DNA of 64,000 nucleotides, taken from NCBI RefSeq assembly GCF_009363255.1, contig NZ_CP045318.1, positions 1,973,501 through 2,037,500 of the forward strand, written 5' to 3'. The notes beneath the pieces are model-generated. The model searched no databases, was not told where the DNA came from, and worked only from the letters and a program-made list of their open reading frames with translations. Source of the stretch: Roseivivax sp. THAF197b (GTDB lineage Bacteria; Pseudomonadota; Alphaproteobacteria; Rhodobacterales; Rhodobacteraceae). The position numbers were made by a program, and so were the translations under genes. Shown piece by piece: positions 53,969 to 63,807 of the stretch (the first letter of the stretch is position 1; each line of letters starts with the position of its first letter).

Positions 53969-55306
53969 TCAGCGGAAAGCGTGCAGAACACCCCGGCGGG
54001 AGACGACATAGAGCACGCCATTGGCCACGATGGGCCGCGTCGTGGCCCCGCCCGGCACTTCGGTCTGCGCCTTCAGGCTGCCATCGACCGGATCAAAAGC
54101 CCGGATGAACCCGTCGGACGAGGCCACGATCAGATGCCCGCCAGCCAGGATCGGCCCGTGATTGGCAAAGGCCCGGTCGCGGCGGCGGTCGGGCTTGCGG
54201 CTGGGCACCCAGCCCGGCAGCTCCGTGGTCCAGATCCGCGCGCCGGTGGCCGCGTCGAGGCGCACCAACTCATTGAGGTCGGAGACCATGTAGACCGACC
54301 CGCCGACCACCCAGGGCATGTCCAGCGCGCCGACATTGACCGTCCAGTCGCGCGCGCCCGAGAAGAGATCGAAGGCGGCCGTGCGGCCCGAATGATTGCC
54401 CGCGAAGACCCTGCCATCCGCGACGAAGGGATCACCCGAGATATCGTCGACGGTGGAGATCGCCCGGCCCACGCGGCGTCCCGCCAGATCCGCGGACCAG
54501 AGCGACAGACCACCCTGCTGGAAGGTCGATTGCAGCGCGCCGGAGCCGAAGGCAAAGACCACCCGGTCGCCACCAAGGGCCGGGGCCGGTGCGCCTGCCA
54601 CGTTGTTGAGATCATTGGCCAGACCGTCGATCTGCCAGCGCTCACGTCCCGTATCGGCCTCGATCGCCCAGCCGGTCGTATCGCCCGCGGTCACGTAGAC
54701 CAGGCCGTTCGCGACGCTCGGCGCGCCGGTGGCGGTGGCGTCCAGATCTTCCTGCCAGCGCACGGCCCCCGATCCCGCATCCAGCGCGGTCAGCTCACCG
54801 AAGCCCGTCGAGACGTAGAGGACCCCATTGGCCACGGCCAGACCGCCGCCCTGCGCCTGCCCGTCGGCATCGCGCGCAGGCACGAGCGGTGTCGACCAGA
54901 GTGCAGCCCCGTTGAGCGCCGTCGCCGTCACGGTGAAATCGGACGACATCGTGTAGATCCGCGCCCCATCCGTCACCGGATCGACATTGAGCCGCACCTT
55001 GCGCCCGTCGCCCGCGCCGATATCGCGCGACCAGACCGATTGCAGCGGCAGGCTCAGCGCAGCGTGGGACGTCCGGAAAGCCGGCGAGACCGCGCTTTGC
55101 GCCCAGGCGGAATTGGAAACGGCCGCGGGAAGATTGGCGGGTTCGGCCCGGTTCTCGACCCCGGTATAGTCGTAGGGATCGACCGCATCGCCATCGAGCA
55201 CTTCGCGCAAGCCAAGGCGTTCACCGGGCAGGATCGGTTCACTCTCACCGCAGCCCACCAAAACCGCGAGGCCTGTGAGCCCTGCCAAAATCGTCCCGTT
55301 ACGCAC
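53969..55306 (-). CDS. bamB: Outer-membrane assembly lipoprotein BamB
   Basis: BamB is a beta-propeller lipoprotein of the BAM complex that inserts outer-membrane proteins. The 445-residue protein has a GTG start, a lipobox LVGC with Cys19, and repeated PQQ-like blades (for example VANGVLYVSTGFGELTALDAGSGAVRW, repeated as LVYVTAGDTTGWAIEADTGRERW). An extended N-terminal linker (GERLGLREVLDGDAV) precedes the propeller. Its position between yfgM-like and der genes supports the BamB assignment over a PQQ enzyme. Confidence 0.88.
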   Translation of the reverse strand: MRNGTILAGLTGLAVLVGCGESEPILPGERLGLREVLDGDAVDPYDYTGVENRAEPANLPAAVSNSAWAQSAVSPAFRTSHAALSLPLQSVWSRDIGAGDGRKVRLNVDPVTDGARIYTMSSDFTVTATALNGAALWSTPLVPARDADGQAQGGGLAVANGVLYVSTGFGELTALDAGSGAVRWQEDLDATATGAPSVANGLVYVTAGDTTGWAIEADTGRERWQIDGLANDLNNVAGAPAPALGGDRVVFAFGSGALQSTFQQGGLSLWSADLAGRRVGRAISTVDDISGDPFVADGRVFAGNHSGRTAAFDLFSGARDWTVNVGALDMPWVVGGSVYMVSDLNELVRLDAATGARIWTTELPGWVPSRKPDRRRDRAFANHGPILAGGHLIVASSDGFIRAFDPVDGSLKAQTEVPGGATTRPIVANGVLYVVSRRGVLHAFR

Positions 55307-55371
55307 GCCTCTGCCCTCGTCTTTTCGTCCGTTTTCCGGCCCGCGGGCGCGCCGCGTCAGCCGGTGCTTTC

Positions 55372-56028
55372 TCAGCCCGTGCCGAGCTCTCCGCCGAGGG
55401 CAACAATCAACTGAGACGCCCGGCGGCGCAAGCCCTGCGTCGCCTCCGCATCGCTCAGGATCGCCTGGAGCCGGTCAAGCGCGGCCTCCCGGTTGCCGGT
55501 CTCAATCTCGATCAGGGCGAGTTGCTCACTTGCCAGCAACCGCAAAGGGTTACCCGCCTGCGTCAGCGCCTCGAAGCCCTGCCGCCGCTCGTCCGCGGCC
55601 ATCGTGTCGGCCCCCGTGGTCAGCGCCTTGAAGCTCGCGATGTTGCGGTAGATCTCGGCGACATCGCCATTGGTCGCGACCGCCTCGTAGGCCGAAACCG
55701 CCGCGTCCGTATCGCCCGTCTCGGCGTTCTGTGCCGCGCGCAGCATGTTCAGGATGGCCGCGGCACCCGGATCGGCGGCCTGGATCTCGTCAAGCGCCGC
55801 GAGCCGCTCTGCCGCGTCGTCGCTTTCGAGCGCATTCAGAACCGAGGAGCCGAAGGCCTGCGCCTCCGCCCGTGTCTGGGCCGCGTTGTATTCGCGCCAG
55901 GCCGCCCCGCCGACGATCAGCAGAACCGCCAGGATCGCGATCCAGCCATAGCGGCGCAAATAGCCGTAAAGACGGTCGCGGCGGACCTCTTCGGAGACTT
56001 CGTCGATGAAACTGTCGGGATTGCTCAC
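55372..56028 (-). CDS. YfgM-like membrane-anchored tetratricopeptide protein
   Basis: This 218-residue protein has a cytoplasmic start (SNPDSFIDEVSEEVRRDRLYGYLRRYG), one membrane helix at about residues 30-46 (WIAILAVLLIVGGAAW) and a periplasmic helical-repeat domain. This matches the YfgM architecture, a chaperone-associated partner near the Sec and BAM systems. GTG 56028 is chosen because similarity starts there; a longer in-frame reading from 56193 is Arg-rich and unlike the family. The order yfgM-bamB-der is conserved in many proteobacteria. Confidence 0.82.
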   Translation of the reverse strand: MSNPDSFIDEVSEEVRRDRLYGYLRRYGWIAILAVLLIVGGAAWREYNAAQTRAEAQAFGSSVLNALESDDAAERLAALDEIQAADPGAAAILNMLRAAQNAETGDTDAAVSAYEAVATNGDVAEIYRNIASFKALTTGADTMAADERRQGFEALTQAGNPLRLLASEQLALIEIETGNREAALDRLQAILSDAEATQGLRRRASQLIVALGGELGTG

Positions 56029-56362
56029 GTCTTGGATGCCCTGTTCTGCGTCTCGGCCAGTTACCGCCCTCCTTAGACGAGCCATGGCGCGCTCACAAGC
56101 CGGACGGCACCTTGCCTGTTCCCGCGCGGCTCGAGGGGATATCGGACACGAGCTGTGCGGATCAGCCGCATATTTGTGCTTTTGCGGCGACATTCGCGCA
56201 ATCTTACGCAGAAAAGCGCGGGCAGAGCGCCACGATGGAAAGGCGCGACCTTGTCAGGCGCGGCCACAAATCTTAATCTAAACTAACCGGTTCAGCGTAG
56301 ATGGATCAGATCATTTTATCCGGGTCGCATCTCTGGCCCGCCGCCATACGGGACCCGCTGCC
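56029..56362. other. Gene-free divergent region between the yfgM-like and RND genes
   Basis: These 334 bases contain no supported gene. The right half becomes AT-richer and contains the predicted promoter of the RND operon (56251-56279) and a leader of about 77 bases. A short TGCGG/CCGCA inverted repeat lies at about 56156-56170. I find no clear promoter for the yfgM side. Confidence 0.7.
56251..56279 (+). promoter_or_regulatory. Predicted sigma-70 promoter of the RND efflux operon
   Basis: TTGTCA (56251-56256) and TAATCT (56274-56279) are separated by 17 bases, matching the housekeeping consensus well. Transcription would begin near 56286, ahead of the ATG at 56363. Confidence 0.55.
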
Positions 56363-57706
56363 ATGCGCCTCCTCTCCATTGTGACCGCGCTTCTGGTCGC
56401 GCTTGTGCTCTATTTCGTGGTAATCGAGCGCGAGAGATTACTGGAATTTGCCCGCGATATCTCGCCCGCCGCCATCGGTGCCGACGCCACGGAGGCAGCC
56501 GAGACAAACGCGGATCAGAGCGATCCCGCCGCCGCCCCCGAGGAAGACACGACCGCGCAAGATGAAGCGGGCGAAAGCGGCGCCATCGCCGTGATGGCCC
56601 GCCGCTCCACTGCGCAGGAAGTCGACGCCCGCGTCCTTCTGCGCGGCGAGACGGAGGCCGCGCGCTCGGTCGATGTCATGGCCGAGACCACGGGCCGCAT
56701 CGTCTCCGAACCCCTGCGCAAGGGCGCCTTCGTGGAGGCGGGCGAGCTTCTGTGCAAGCTCGATCCCGGCACCCGCGCTGTCGGTCTGGCGGAAGCCGAG
56801 GCGGCACTGGCCGATGCCCAGGCCCGCGTGCCCGAGGTGCGCTCCCGCATCCCCGAAGCCGAGGCGCGCGTCGCCCAGGCCGAGGCCGCGCTCGACGAGG
56901 CGCGGATCAACGCCAATGCCGCGAACCGGCTGTCGGAATCGGGCTTTGCCTCGGAGACGCGCGTGGCGGCCACGACCTCTGCGGTGCGCTCCGCCGAGGC
57001 ATCGGTATCCGCCGCGAAGGCCGGGCTCGAAGCCGCGCGCTCGGGGCTTGAGACCTCCCGCGCCGCCATCGAAAGTGCAGAAGCCGCCGTGGCCCGGGCC
57101 GAGGACGAATTGTCCAAGACCGAGATCACCGCCCCCTTCGCGGGCCTTCTGGAAACCGATACCGCCGAGCTGGGCGCGCTGATGCAGGCGGGCGGCATGG
57201 GCGGTTCGGCCTGCGCCACGATCCTGCAGCTCGATCCGATCCGGCTGGTGGGTTACGTGCCCGAAACGGATGTGGGCCGGGTCGAGGTCGGCGCCCGCGC
57301 GGGCGCGCAGCTCACCGAAGGCGGCGAGGTGTCGGGCCGCGTGACCTTCGTGTCGCGCTCCGCCGATCCCGTCACCCGCACCTTCCGCGTCGAGGTCACC
57401 GTGCCGAACGAGGGCCTGGGCATCTCCGCAGGCCAGACCGCCGAAATCGCCATCGAGGCCGAGGGAGAGCTCGCGCATCTTCTGCCGCAATCCGCCCTGA
57501 CCCTGAACGATGACGGTGAAATCGGCGTCCGCACCATCACGCCCGAGACCACCGCGCTGTTCCGGCCGGTCGAGATCCTGCGCGATACCAGTCGCGGCAT
57601 CTACGTCGCGGGCCTTCCGGAGACGGCGGACGTGATCCTGCTGGGCCAGGAATACGTGACCGACGGCGTGCCCGTGGCACCCAGCTACGAGGAAGTCATC
57701 CAATGA
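56363..57706 (+). CDS. RND efflux periplasmic adaptor (membrane fusion protein)
   Basis: This HlyD/AcrA-type adaptor of 447 residues has an N-terminal membrane anchor (LLSIVTALLVALVLYFVVI) and an acidic linker. A lipoyl half-motif (VEAGELLCKLDPGTR) is followed by a long Ala/Glu-rich coiled-coil hairpin (about residues 140-245). A second lipoyl half (TEITAPFAGLLETDTAELGALMQAG) and a beta-barrel complete it. Its stop overlaps the pump gene in an ATGA, so the two form one operon. No outer-membrane factor gene is adjacent. Confidence 0.93.
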   Translation: MRLLSIVTALLVALVLYFVVIERERLLEFARDISPAAIGADATEAAETNADQSDPAAAPEEDTTAQDEAGESGAIAVMARRSTAQEVDARVLLRGETEAARSVDVMAETTGRIVSEPLRKGAFVEAGELLCKLDPGTRAVGLAEAEAALADAQARVPEVRSRIPEAEARVAQAEAALDEARINANAANRLSESGFASETRVAATTSAVRSAEASVSAAKAGLEAARSGLETSRAAIESAEAAVARAEDELSKTEITAPFAGLLETDTAELGALMQAGGMGGSACATILQLDPIRLVGYVPETDVGRVEVGARAGAQLTEGGEVSGRVTFVSRSADPVTRTFRVEVTVPNEGLGISAGQTAEIAIEAEGELAHLLPQSALTLNDDGEIGVRTITPETTALFRPVEILRDTSRGIYVAGLPETADVILLGQEYVTDGVPVAPSYEEVIQ

Positions 57707-60700
57707 CCGGCATCGTCGACTGGGCGGCCGAACGGGCCCGCATGGTGCTGGCCTTCATCGCGCTGTCGCTCGCGGTCGGCACCTTCTGCTACATCACGCT
57801 GCCCAAAGAGGGCGAGCCCGATATCGAAATCCCCGCCCTCTTCGTCTCCGTCCCCTTTCCCGGCATCTCGGCCGAGGATTCCGAGACGCTGCTGGTCAAA
57901 CCGATGGAGACCGAGCTTGTCGATCTCGACGGGCTCGACCGCATGTCCTCGACCGCCGCCGAAGGCTATGCGGGCGTCGTCCTGGAGTTCGAGTTCGGCT
58001 GGGACAAGACCAAGATCATGGCCGATGTGCGCGACGCCATGTCCAATGCCGAGGCGAAGTTCCCCGCCGGGGCCGAGCAATATTCGATCAACGAGATCAA
58101 CTTCTCCGAATTTCCCGTCGTCATCGTGAACCTCACGGGCCCCGTCCCCGAGCGGACGATGGTGCAGGTGGCGAAGGACCTGCAGGATAGGCTCGAAGGG
58201 CTCGACGCGATCCTGGAGGCCGGCATCGCGGGCAATCGCGACGAGATGCTCGAAGTGGTAATCGATCCCCTGCGGCTCGAAAGCTACAACGTCACCGCGG
58301 GCGAGCTGATCAATGTCGTCCAGAACAACAACCAGCTCATTGCCGCGGGCGAGGTCGAGACGGAAACCGGCGCCTTCGCCGTGAAGATCCCGTCCTCCTT
58401 CGACGATGCGCGCGATGTCTACGACCTGCCCGTGAAGGTGAATGGCGACCGGGTCGTGACGCTGGGCGATCTGGCGACGATCAACCTGACCTTCGAGGAT
58501 CGCAGCTCCACCGCGCGGTTTGATGGGCAGGATTCGATCGCCCTGCAGGTCGTGAAGCGCAAGGGCTTCAACATCATCGACACCGTGGCGCTGGTGAAGG
58601 ACGAAGTGGCCGCCGCCGAAGCCGCCTGGCCGCCCGAGCTGCGCGCGGCCGTCACGCTCGGCACCTCGAACGATCAGTCGCGGCAGGTGGCCTCCATGGT
58701 CAGCCAGCTCGAAGGCTCGGTTCTGACTGCCATCGCGTTGGTGATGATCGTGGTGCTCGCAGCCCTCGGCACGCGACCCGCTTTCCTCGTGGGCTTCGCG
58801 ATCCCGACCTCCTTCCTTCTGTGTTTCGCCTTCCTCGCGCTGATGGGCGTGTCGGTCTCCAATATCGTGATGTTCGGCCTGATCCTCGCCGTAGGCATGT
58901 TGGTCGACGGCGCCATCGTCGTGGTGGAATATGCCGACAAGCGCATCTCCGAAGGCACGGGCCCGATGTCGGCCTATGTGGAGGCCGCCAAGCGCATGTT
59001 CTGGCCCGTCGTGTCGTCCACCGCGACGACGCTCTGCGCCTTCCTGCCGATGCTCTTCTGGCCCGGAGTGCCGGGTGAGTTCATGGGCATGCTGCCCGTC
59101 ACACTGATCTTCGTGCTCTCCGCCAGCCTCGTGGTGGCGCTCGTCTACCTGCCCGTCATGGGCGGCGTCACGGGCCGCTTTTCCCGCGCGCTCGACAATG
59201 CCTCCGAAGGCCTGCGCGCGGCGACCCCTTGGGTGATCCGGGCAGCGCTGGTGCCCGTCACGCTTCTGGGCCTTTTCGTGGGCGCGATGATGGTGCTGAA
59301 CCCCGCCTACCTGTTCCCGCCCGTGGCGGACGGCTGGGCCGGCCGGATGCCCGGCATCGCGGTCTTCCTGATCTTCGCGGTCCTGACCTCGATCACCATG
59401 GGGGCTGCTGCCATCCGCCGTCAGGAAAAGCGCGTCCGCGCGGGCTATCGCCGGTCGGCCTTCGGCTGGGTCATCACCGCGGTGGTCGGCAATCCCATCG
59501 GGCCGCTCGTGTCGGTCGCGGCAGTGATCTTCTTCGTGATCTCTGTCTTCTCCTACTTCGGTGAGAACAATAACGGCGTCGAGTTCTTCGTCGAAAGCGA
59601 GCCCGAACAGGCGCTTCTCTATGTCCGCGCCCGTGGCAATCTGAGCCTTGCCGAAAAGGACGCGCTGGTGGCCCGTGCCGAGGAGATCGTCATCGCCCAT
59701 CCCGGCACGCGCAACGCCTTTGCATTTGCAGGCGATGGCGGGCTCGACAGCAACACGGGCGGCGCCGAGGCCCCCAAGGACACGATCGGCCAGGTCCAGT
59801 TCGAGACGATCCCCTGGGAAGACCGCAAGAACGACCCCGAGCTCGATGGCGACCGCGTGATCGAGGAGTTGGGCGAACAGCTCAAATCCATCCCCGGCAT
59901 CCAGACCGAGGTGCTGAACCTCGCCATGGGTCCGGCCTCCGCAAAGCCCGTGCATCTGCGCATCCGGGGCGACAACTGGCCCGACCTTCTGGCCGCGACC
60001 GAGGCGGCGCGCGCACGGTTCGACGCGACCCCCGGCCTGACGCTCATCGAGGATACCCGCCCCCTGCCCGGCATCGACTGGCAGATCGACGTCGATGTGG
60101 AAAAGGCCGGCCGCTATGGCGCGGATGTGGCGACCGTGGGCGCGATGGTGCAGCTTGTCACGCGCGGGCTTCTCCTGGACACGATGCGCGTCGATACCTC
60201 CGACGAGGAGATCGACATCCGCGTCCGCCTGCCCGAGGAAGACCGCGTTCTTTCCACCCTCGATACGCTGAAGGTCCGCACCGGCGATGGCCTCGTGCCG
60301 CTGTCGAATTTCATCACCCGCCAGCCCGTGGCCAAGCTCGCCGAGATCAATCGCGTTGGCCAGAAGCGCTTCTTCGACGTGAAGGCCGATGTGGCGCCGA
60401 ACCTCGTCAAGGCGGTGATCGGCCCCGAGGACACTGCACCCGCGGCCGTGCTGCGCGCGCTGGCCCCGGGCGAGGCCCCGCATGACGGCGGCACCGTGAT
60501 CGAGACCGGACCGGAGAGCCGCCACGAAGTGCTGAGCCTCGGCGCAGATCAAACCGCCGCAGGCATCGAGGACGCGCTTGCAGAGGGCACGCTCAGTCTC
60601 ATTGCGATCAACCCGAACGAACGCATTGCGGCCCTGACCGGGTGGCTCGAGGCCAATCCCCTGCCCGCGGGCCTTTCCTGGGAATGGACCGGCGATCAGG

Positions 60701-61437
60701 AAGATCAGGCCGAAAGCCAGGATTTCCTCGGCAAGGCCTTCGCCGCTGCTCTGGGGCTGATGTTCATCATCCTGCTCGCGCAGTTCAATTCCTTCTACAA
60801 CGCTGTTCTCGTGCTGCTGGCAGTCGTGTTGTCGACCACCGGCGTGCTCATTGGCATGCTGGTTATGGATCAGACCTTCTCGATCATCATGACCGGCACC
60901 GGGATCGTGGCGCTCGCCGGTATCGTCGTGAACAACAATATCGTGCTCATCGACACCTACCAGGAATACGAGCGCTACATGCCCCGGATCGAGGCGATCA
61001 TCCGCACCGCGCAGGACCGCATCCGCCCCGTCCTTCTGACCACGATTACCACCATGGCGGGTCTAGCGCCGATGATGTTCGGCCTGTCGCTCGACTTCTT
61101 CGCGGGCGGCTATTCCATCGACAGCCCCACGGCCCTCTGGTGGAAGCAGCTGGCCACGGCGGTCGTCTTCGGCCTCGGCATCGCGACGGTGCTGACGCTG
61201 ATGTTCACGCCCTCCATGCTGGCGATCCGGGTCTGGGTCACGACCTATGCCCACTGGATCGCGCGGCTGCTGGCACGCCTGTCCATGGGCCGGTCCAGCC
61301 GAGCCGCGCGGGACTGGGCGCTCAACCGCGAAGCGCGCCGCGTCACCTCGCCCACCATTATCTGGGAAGAGACGCCCCTGCCCGCAGAGGTTGCCGATCC
61401 CGACGCACCCAACGTGCCTCTGCGCGCCGCCGAGTAA
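57703..61437 (+). CDS. RND efflux permease, long form
   Basis: This AcrB-like proton-driven pump has 1244 residues, about 200 longer than usual. It has the first helix near residues 15-32 and the two large periplasmic loops with MVLEFEFGWDKTKI-like and FNIIDTVALVKDEV segments. Core helices include the proton-relay motif GMLVDGAIVVVEYADK. Two extra hydrophobic segments lie near residues 510-535 and 550-571, between the usual helices 6 and 7, and there is a charged cytoplasmic C-terminus. The substrate cannot be inferred; hydrophobic toxins or metabolites are typical. Confidence 0.93.
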   Translation: MTGIVDWAAERARMVLAFIALSLAVGTFCYITLPKEGEPDIEIPALFVSVPFPGISAEDSETLLVKPMETELVDLDGLDRMSSTAAEGYAGVVLEFEFGWDKTKIMADVRDAMSNAEAKFPAGAEQYSINEINFSEFPVVIVNLTGPVPERTMVQVAKDLQDRLEGLDAILEAGIAGNRDEMLEVVIDPLRLESYNVTAGELINVVQNNNQLIAAGEVETETGAFAVKIPSSFDDARDVYDLPVKVNGDRVVTLGDLATINLTFEDRSSTARFDGQDSIALQVVKRKGFNIIDTVALVKDEVAAAEAAWPPELRAAVTLGTSNDQSRQVASMVSQLEGSVLTAIALVMIVVLAALGTRPAFLVGFAIPTSFLLCFAFLALMGVSVSNIVMFGLILAVGMLVDGAIVVVEYADKRISEGTGPMSAYVEAAKRMFWPVVSSTATTLCAFLPMLFWPGVPGEFMGMLPVTLIFVLSASLVVALVYLPVMGGVTGRFSRALDNASEGLRAATPWVIRAALVPVTLLGLFVGAMMVLNPAYLFPPVADGWAGRMPGIAVFLIFAVLTSITMGAAAIRRQEKRVRAGYRRSAFGWVITAVVGNPIGPLVSVAAVIFFVISVFSYFGENNNGVEFFVESEPEQALLYVRARGNLSLAEKDALVARAEEIVIAHPGTRNAFAFAGDGGLDSNTGGAEAPKDTIGQVQFETIPWEDRKNDPELDGDRVIEELGEQLKSIPGIQTEVLNLAMGPASAKPVHLRIRGDNWPDLLAATEAARARFDATPGLTLIEDTRPLPGIDWQIDVDVEKAGRYGADVATVGAMVQLVTRGLLLDTMRVDTSDEEIDIRVRLPEEDRVLSTLDTLKVRTGDGLVPLSNFITRQPVAKLAEINRVGQKRFFDVKADVAPNLVKAVIGPEDTAPAAVLRALAPGEAPHDGGTVIETGPESRHEVLSLGADQTAAGIEDALAEGTLSLIAINPNERIAALTGWLEANPLPAGLSWEWTGDQEDQAESQDFLGKAFAAALGLMFIILLAQFNSFYNAVLVLLAVVLSTTGVLIGMLVMDQTFSIIMTGTGIVALAGIVVNNNIVLIDTYQEYERYMPRIEAIIRTAQDRIRPVLLTTITTMAGLAPMMFGLSLDFFAGGYSIDSPTALWWKQLATAVVFGLGIATVLTLMFTPSMLAIRVWVTTYAHWIARLLARLSMGRSSRAARDWALNREARRVTSPTIIWEETPLPAEVADPDAPNVPLRAAE

Positions 61438-61506
61438 CACGCCCAAGCTGGCACCTCGGGGCGGGACGCGCTAGGTCCGCCTTCGAGCCACCCGACAGGA
61501 GGGGCG

Positions 61507-63426
61507 ATGCCCACCGATGCCACCGGCGCCAATGGCGCCCAGTCCAAGACGACCCAGCCGCAGACAGACCAGACTCAGACTGGCCAGACAAAGACGGCGC
61601 AGACGGAGACGCCTGACGCCGCCGAGCTTGCCCGCGAGGAACGCGCCTCCGGCCTGCGCACGATCCGCAAGGTCACGCCCTATCTCTGGCCCGAGGGCCA
61701 GACCTGGGTGAAGCGCCGCGTCGTGATCGCGCTGTCGCTTCTGGTGCTGGCCAAGCTCGTCGCCGTCATCACGCCGTTCTTCTACAAGGCCGCGGTCGAT
61801 GCGCTATCGGGCGAAGGGGTCGATCCCGCCTGGGCACTCGGTGCCGGCGCCATCGGCCTCACCGTGGCCTACGGCATGTCGCGCCTGATGAATGTGGGCT
61901 TCCAGCAGCTGCGCGATGCGGTCTTTTCCCGCGTGGGCCAACGTGCGCTGCGCCGCCTGGCGCTCCAGACCTTCCAGCATATCCACGCGCTCAGCTTGCG
62001 CTACCACCTCACACGCCGCACCGGCGGCCTCAGCCGCATCATCGAGCGGGGCGTGAAGGGCGTCGATTTCCTGCTGCGCTTCCTGATCTTCTCCATCGGG
62101 CCGCTGATCCTCGAGCTGACCCTCGTCGGCATAATCCTCTTCTGGCTCTTCGATATCTGGTATCTCGTCGTCGTGGCTGTCACGATCGGCATCTATGTCT
62201 GGTTCACCTTCAAGGTCACCGAATGGCGTGTGAAGCTGCGCCGCGAGATGAACGCGCAGGACACCGATGCCAACCAGAAGGCCATCGATTCCCTTCTGAA
62301 CTACGAGACGGTGAAGTATTTCAACGCCGAGGACCGCGAGGCGCGCCGCTATGACAGCGCGATGGTCGGCTACGAATCCGCCGCCGTGAAGACCGCGACT
62401 TCGCTCGCCTTCCTGAATTTCGGGCAATCGGCGCTCATCACCTGCGGGCTCGTCATCGTCATGGTCATGGCCGCGCAGGGCGTGGCCTCGGGCGAGATGA
62501 CCGTGGGCGATTTCGTCATGGTTAACGCCTACATGATCCAGATCATCACTCCCCTGAACTTCCTGGGCACCGTCTACCGCGAAATCCGACAGGCACTCGT
62601 CGACATGGGCGAGATGTTCGATCTTCTCGAACAGCCCTCCGAGGTGCAGGAAAAGCCTGGCGCGCCCGCGCTCAAGGTCTCGGGCGGGCGCGTCACCTTC
62701 GACGCCATCCGCTTCGGCTACGATCCCGACCGCGACATCCTCAAGGGCGTCTCGATCGACGTGGCTCCGGGGCAGAGCGTGGCGCTGGTCGGGCCCTCGG
62801 GCTCGGGCAAGTCCACCATCGGGCGGCTGATGTTCCGTTTCTACGATGTCTCTGCGGGTGCGATCCGCATCGACGGGCAAGATATCCGCGACGTGACATT
62901 GGACAGCCTGCACGCGGCCATCGGCGTCGTGCCGCAGGACACGGTGCTCTTCAACGACACGATCCGCTACAACATCGCCTACGGGCGCGACAACGCCACC
63001 GATGCCGAGATCGAGGCCGCCGCCCGCGCCGCCCAGATCCACGATTTCATCCTGACCCTGCCAGAAGGCTATGACACGCAGGTGGGCGAGCGCGGCCTGA
63101 AGCTCTCGGGCGGTGAGAAGCAGCGCGTGGGCATCGCACGCACGCTGTTGAAGGACCCGCCGATCCTGATGCTGGACGAGGCGACTTCCGCGCTCGACAC
63201 CGATACAGAAGCAGGCATTCAGACCGCCCTTGCCCGCGCAGGCGAAGGCCGCACCGTCCTGACCATCGCGCACCGCCTGTCGACCATCGCCGATGCCGAC
63301 CGGATCGTGGTGCTGCAGGCCGGCGAGGTGATCGAGGAAGGCACGCATTCCGCGCTTCTGGAAAAGAACGGCCGCTATGCCCAGCTTTGGGCGCGTCAGC
63401 AGGCCGAGGAAGACGACGGCGCCTGA
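61507..63426 (+). CDS. Atm1-type ABC exporter (fused membrane and ATPase domains)
   Basis: This half-transporter of 639 residues resembles the mitochondrial Atm1/ABCB7 group, which in bacteria exports glutathione conjugates or heavy-metal complexes. After an unusual N-terminal Gln/Thr-rich stretch (QTDQTQTGQTKTAQTE), six membrane helices span about 75-370, with NYETVKYFNAEDREARRYDSAM diagnostic of the group. The ATPase has GPSGSGKST, signature LSGGEKQRVGIARTLL and LMLDEATSALD. AGGAGGGG precedes the ATG. Its stop overlaps the next gene (TGATG). Confidence 0.93.
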   Translation: MPTDATGANGAQSKTTQPQTDQTQTGQTKTAQTETPDAAELAREERASGLRTIRKVTPYLWPEGQTWVKRRVVIALSLLVLAKLVAVITPFFYKAAVDALSGEGVDPAWALGAGAIGLTVAYGMSRLMNVGFQQLRDAVFSRVGQRALRRLALQTFQHIHALSLRYHLTRRTGGLSRIIERGVKGVDFLLRFLIFSIGPLILELTLVGIILFWLFDIWYLVVVAVTIGIYVWFTFKVTEWRVKLRREMNAQDTDANQKAIDSLLNYETVKYFNAEDREARRYDSAMVGYESAAVKTATSLAFLNFGQSALITCGLVIVMVMAAQGVASGEMTVGDFVMVNAYMIQIITPLNFLGTVYREIRQALVDMGEMFDLLEQPSEVQEKPGAPALKVSGGRVTFDAIRFGYDPDRDILKGVSIDVAPGQSVALVGPSGSGKSTIGRLMFRFYDVSAGAIRIDGQDIRDVTLDSLHAAIGVVPQDTVLFNDTIRYNIAYGRDNATDAEIEAAARAAQIHDFILTLPEGYDTQVGERGLKLSGGEKQRVGIARTLLKDPPILMLDEATSALDTDTEAGIQTALARAGEGRTVLTIAHRLSTIADADRIVVLQAGEVIEEGTHSALLEKNGRYAQLWARQQAEEDDGA

Positions 63427-63764
63427 TGGCCCGAAAGGACTACCCCGAAACGCCGGACGGGCGCTATTTCGTCGCCAAGGGGCGGCTCTGGCGCAAGACC
63501 GACCCGTCGCTCGACGACAGCACCCGCCGCGCGGCCGTGAAGCGCCTCATGCAGGCCCGGCGCGCCGTCGGTCAGGCCGGGACGGAGGCCGACGAACGCG
63601 CCGCCCGCGATGCCGTCGATGCGGCGAAACGCGATCTGGGCGAACGCGGTCCCGTCTGGTGGGACGATGGCGCCCCCGATGAGGGCGGGAAACACCCGAA
63701 GAACACGTCTTATGCGGACTGGTGGGCGGGCTTGACCGAGGAAAGCCGCGCAAAGGGTGCATGA
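63426..63764 (+). CDS. Small conserved hypothetical protein coupled to the ABC exporter
   Basis: This 112-residue charged soluble protein (ARKDYPETPDGRYFVAKGRLWRKTDPSLDDSTRRAAVKRLMQARRAVG, ending WWDDGAPDEGG and YADWWAGLTEES) matches a pattern I associate with uncharacterised proteobacterial proteins of this size. The GRYFVAKGRLWR start and the Trp pairs are its most recognisable parts. It overlaps the ABC exporter stop by one base, so it is co-translated. Its function is unknown. Confidence 0.72.
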   Translation: MARKDYPETPDGRYFVAKGRLWRKTDPSLDDSTRRAAVKRLMQARRAVGQAGTEADERAARDAVDAAKRDLGERGPVWWDDGAPDEGGKHPKNTSYADWWAGLTEESRAKGA

Positions 63765-63807
63765 AGCGCTATTGCCCCCAACGTCGCTTTACAAGCGCTC
63801 CGACTGC

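Noticed and set aside
57685..60552. Minus-strand open frame of 955 codons opposite the RND permease
   Set aside because: It is a shadow of the pump gene in GC-rich DNA. It is rich in His, Arg, Gly and Asp, has no family similarity, and the opposite frame has clear RND motifs.
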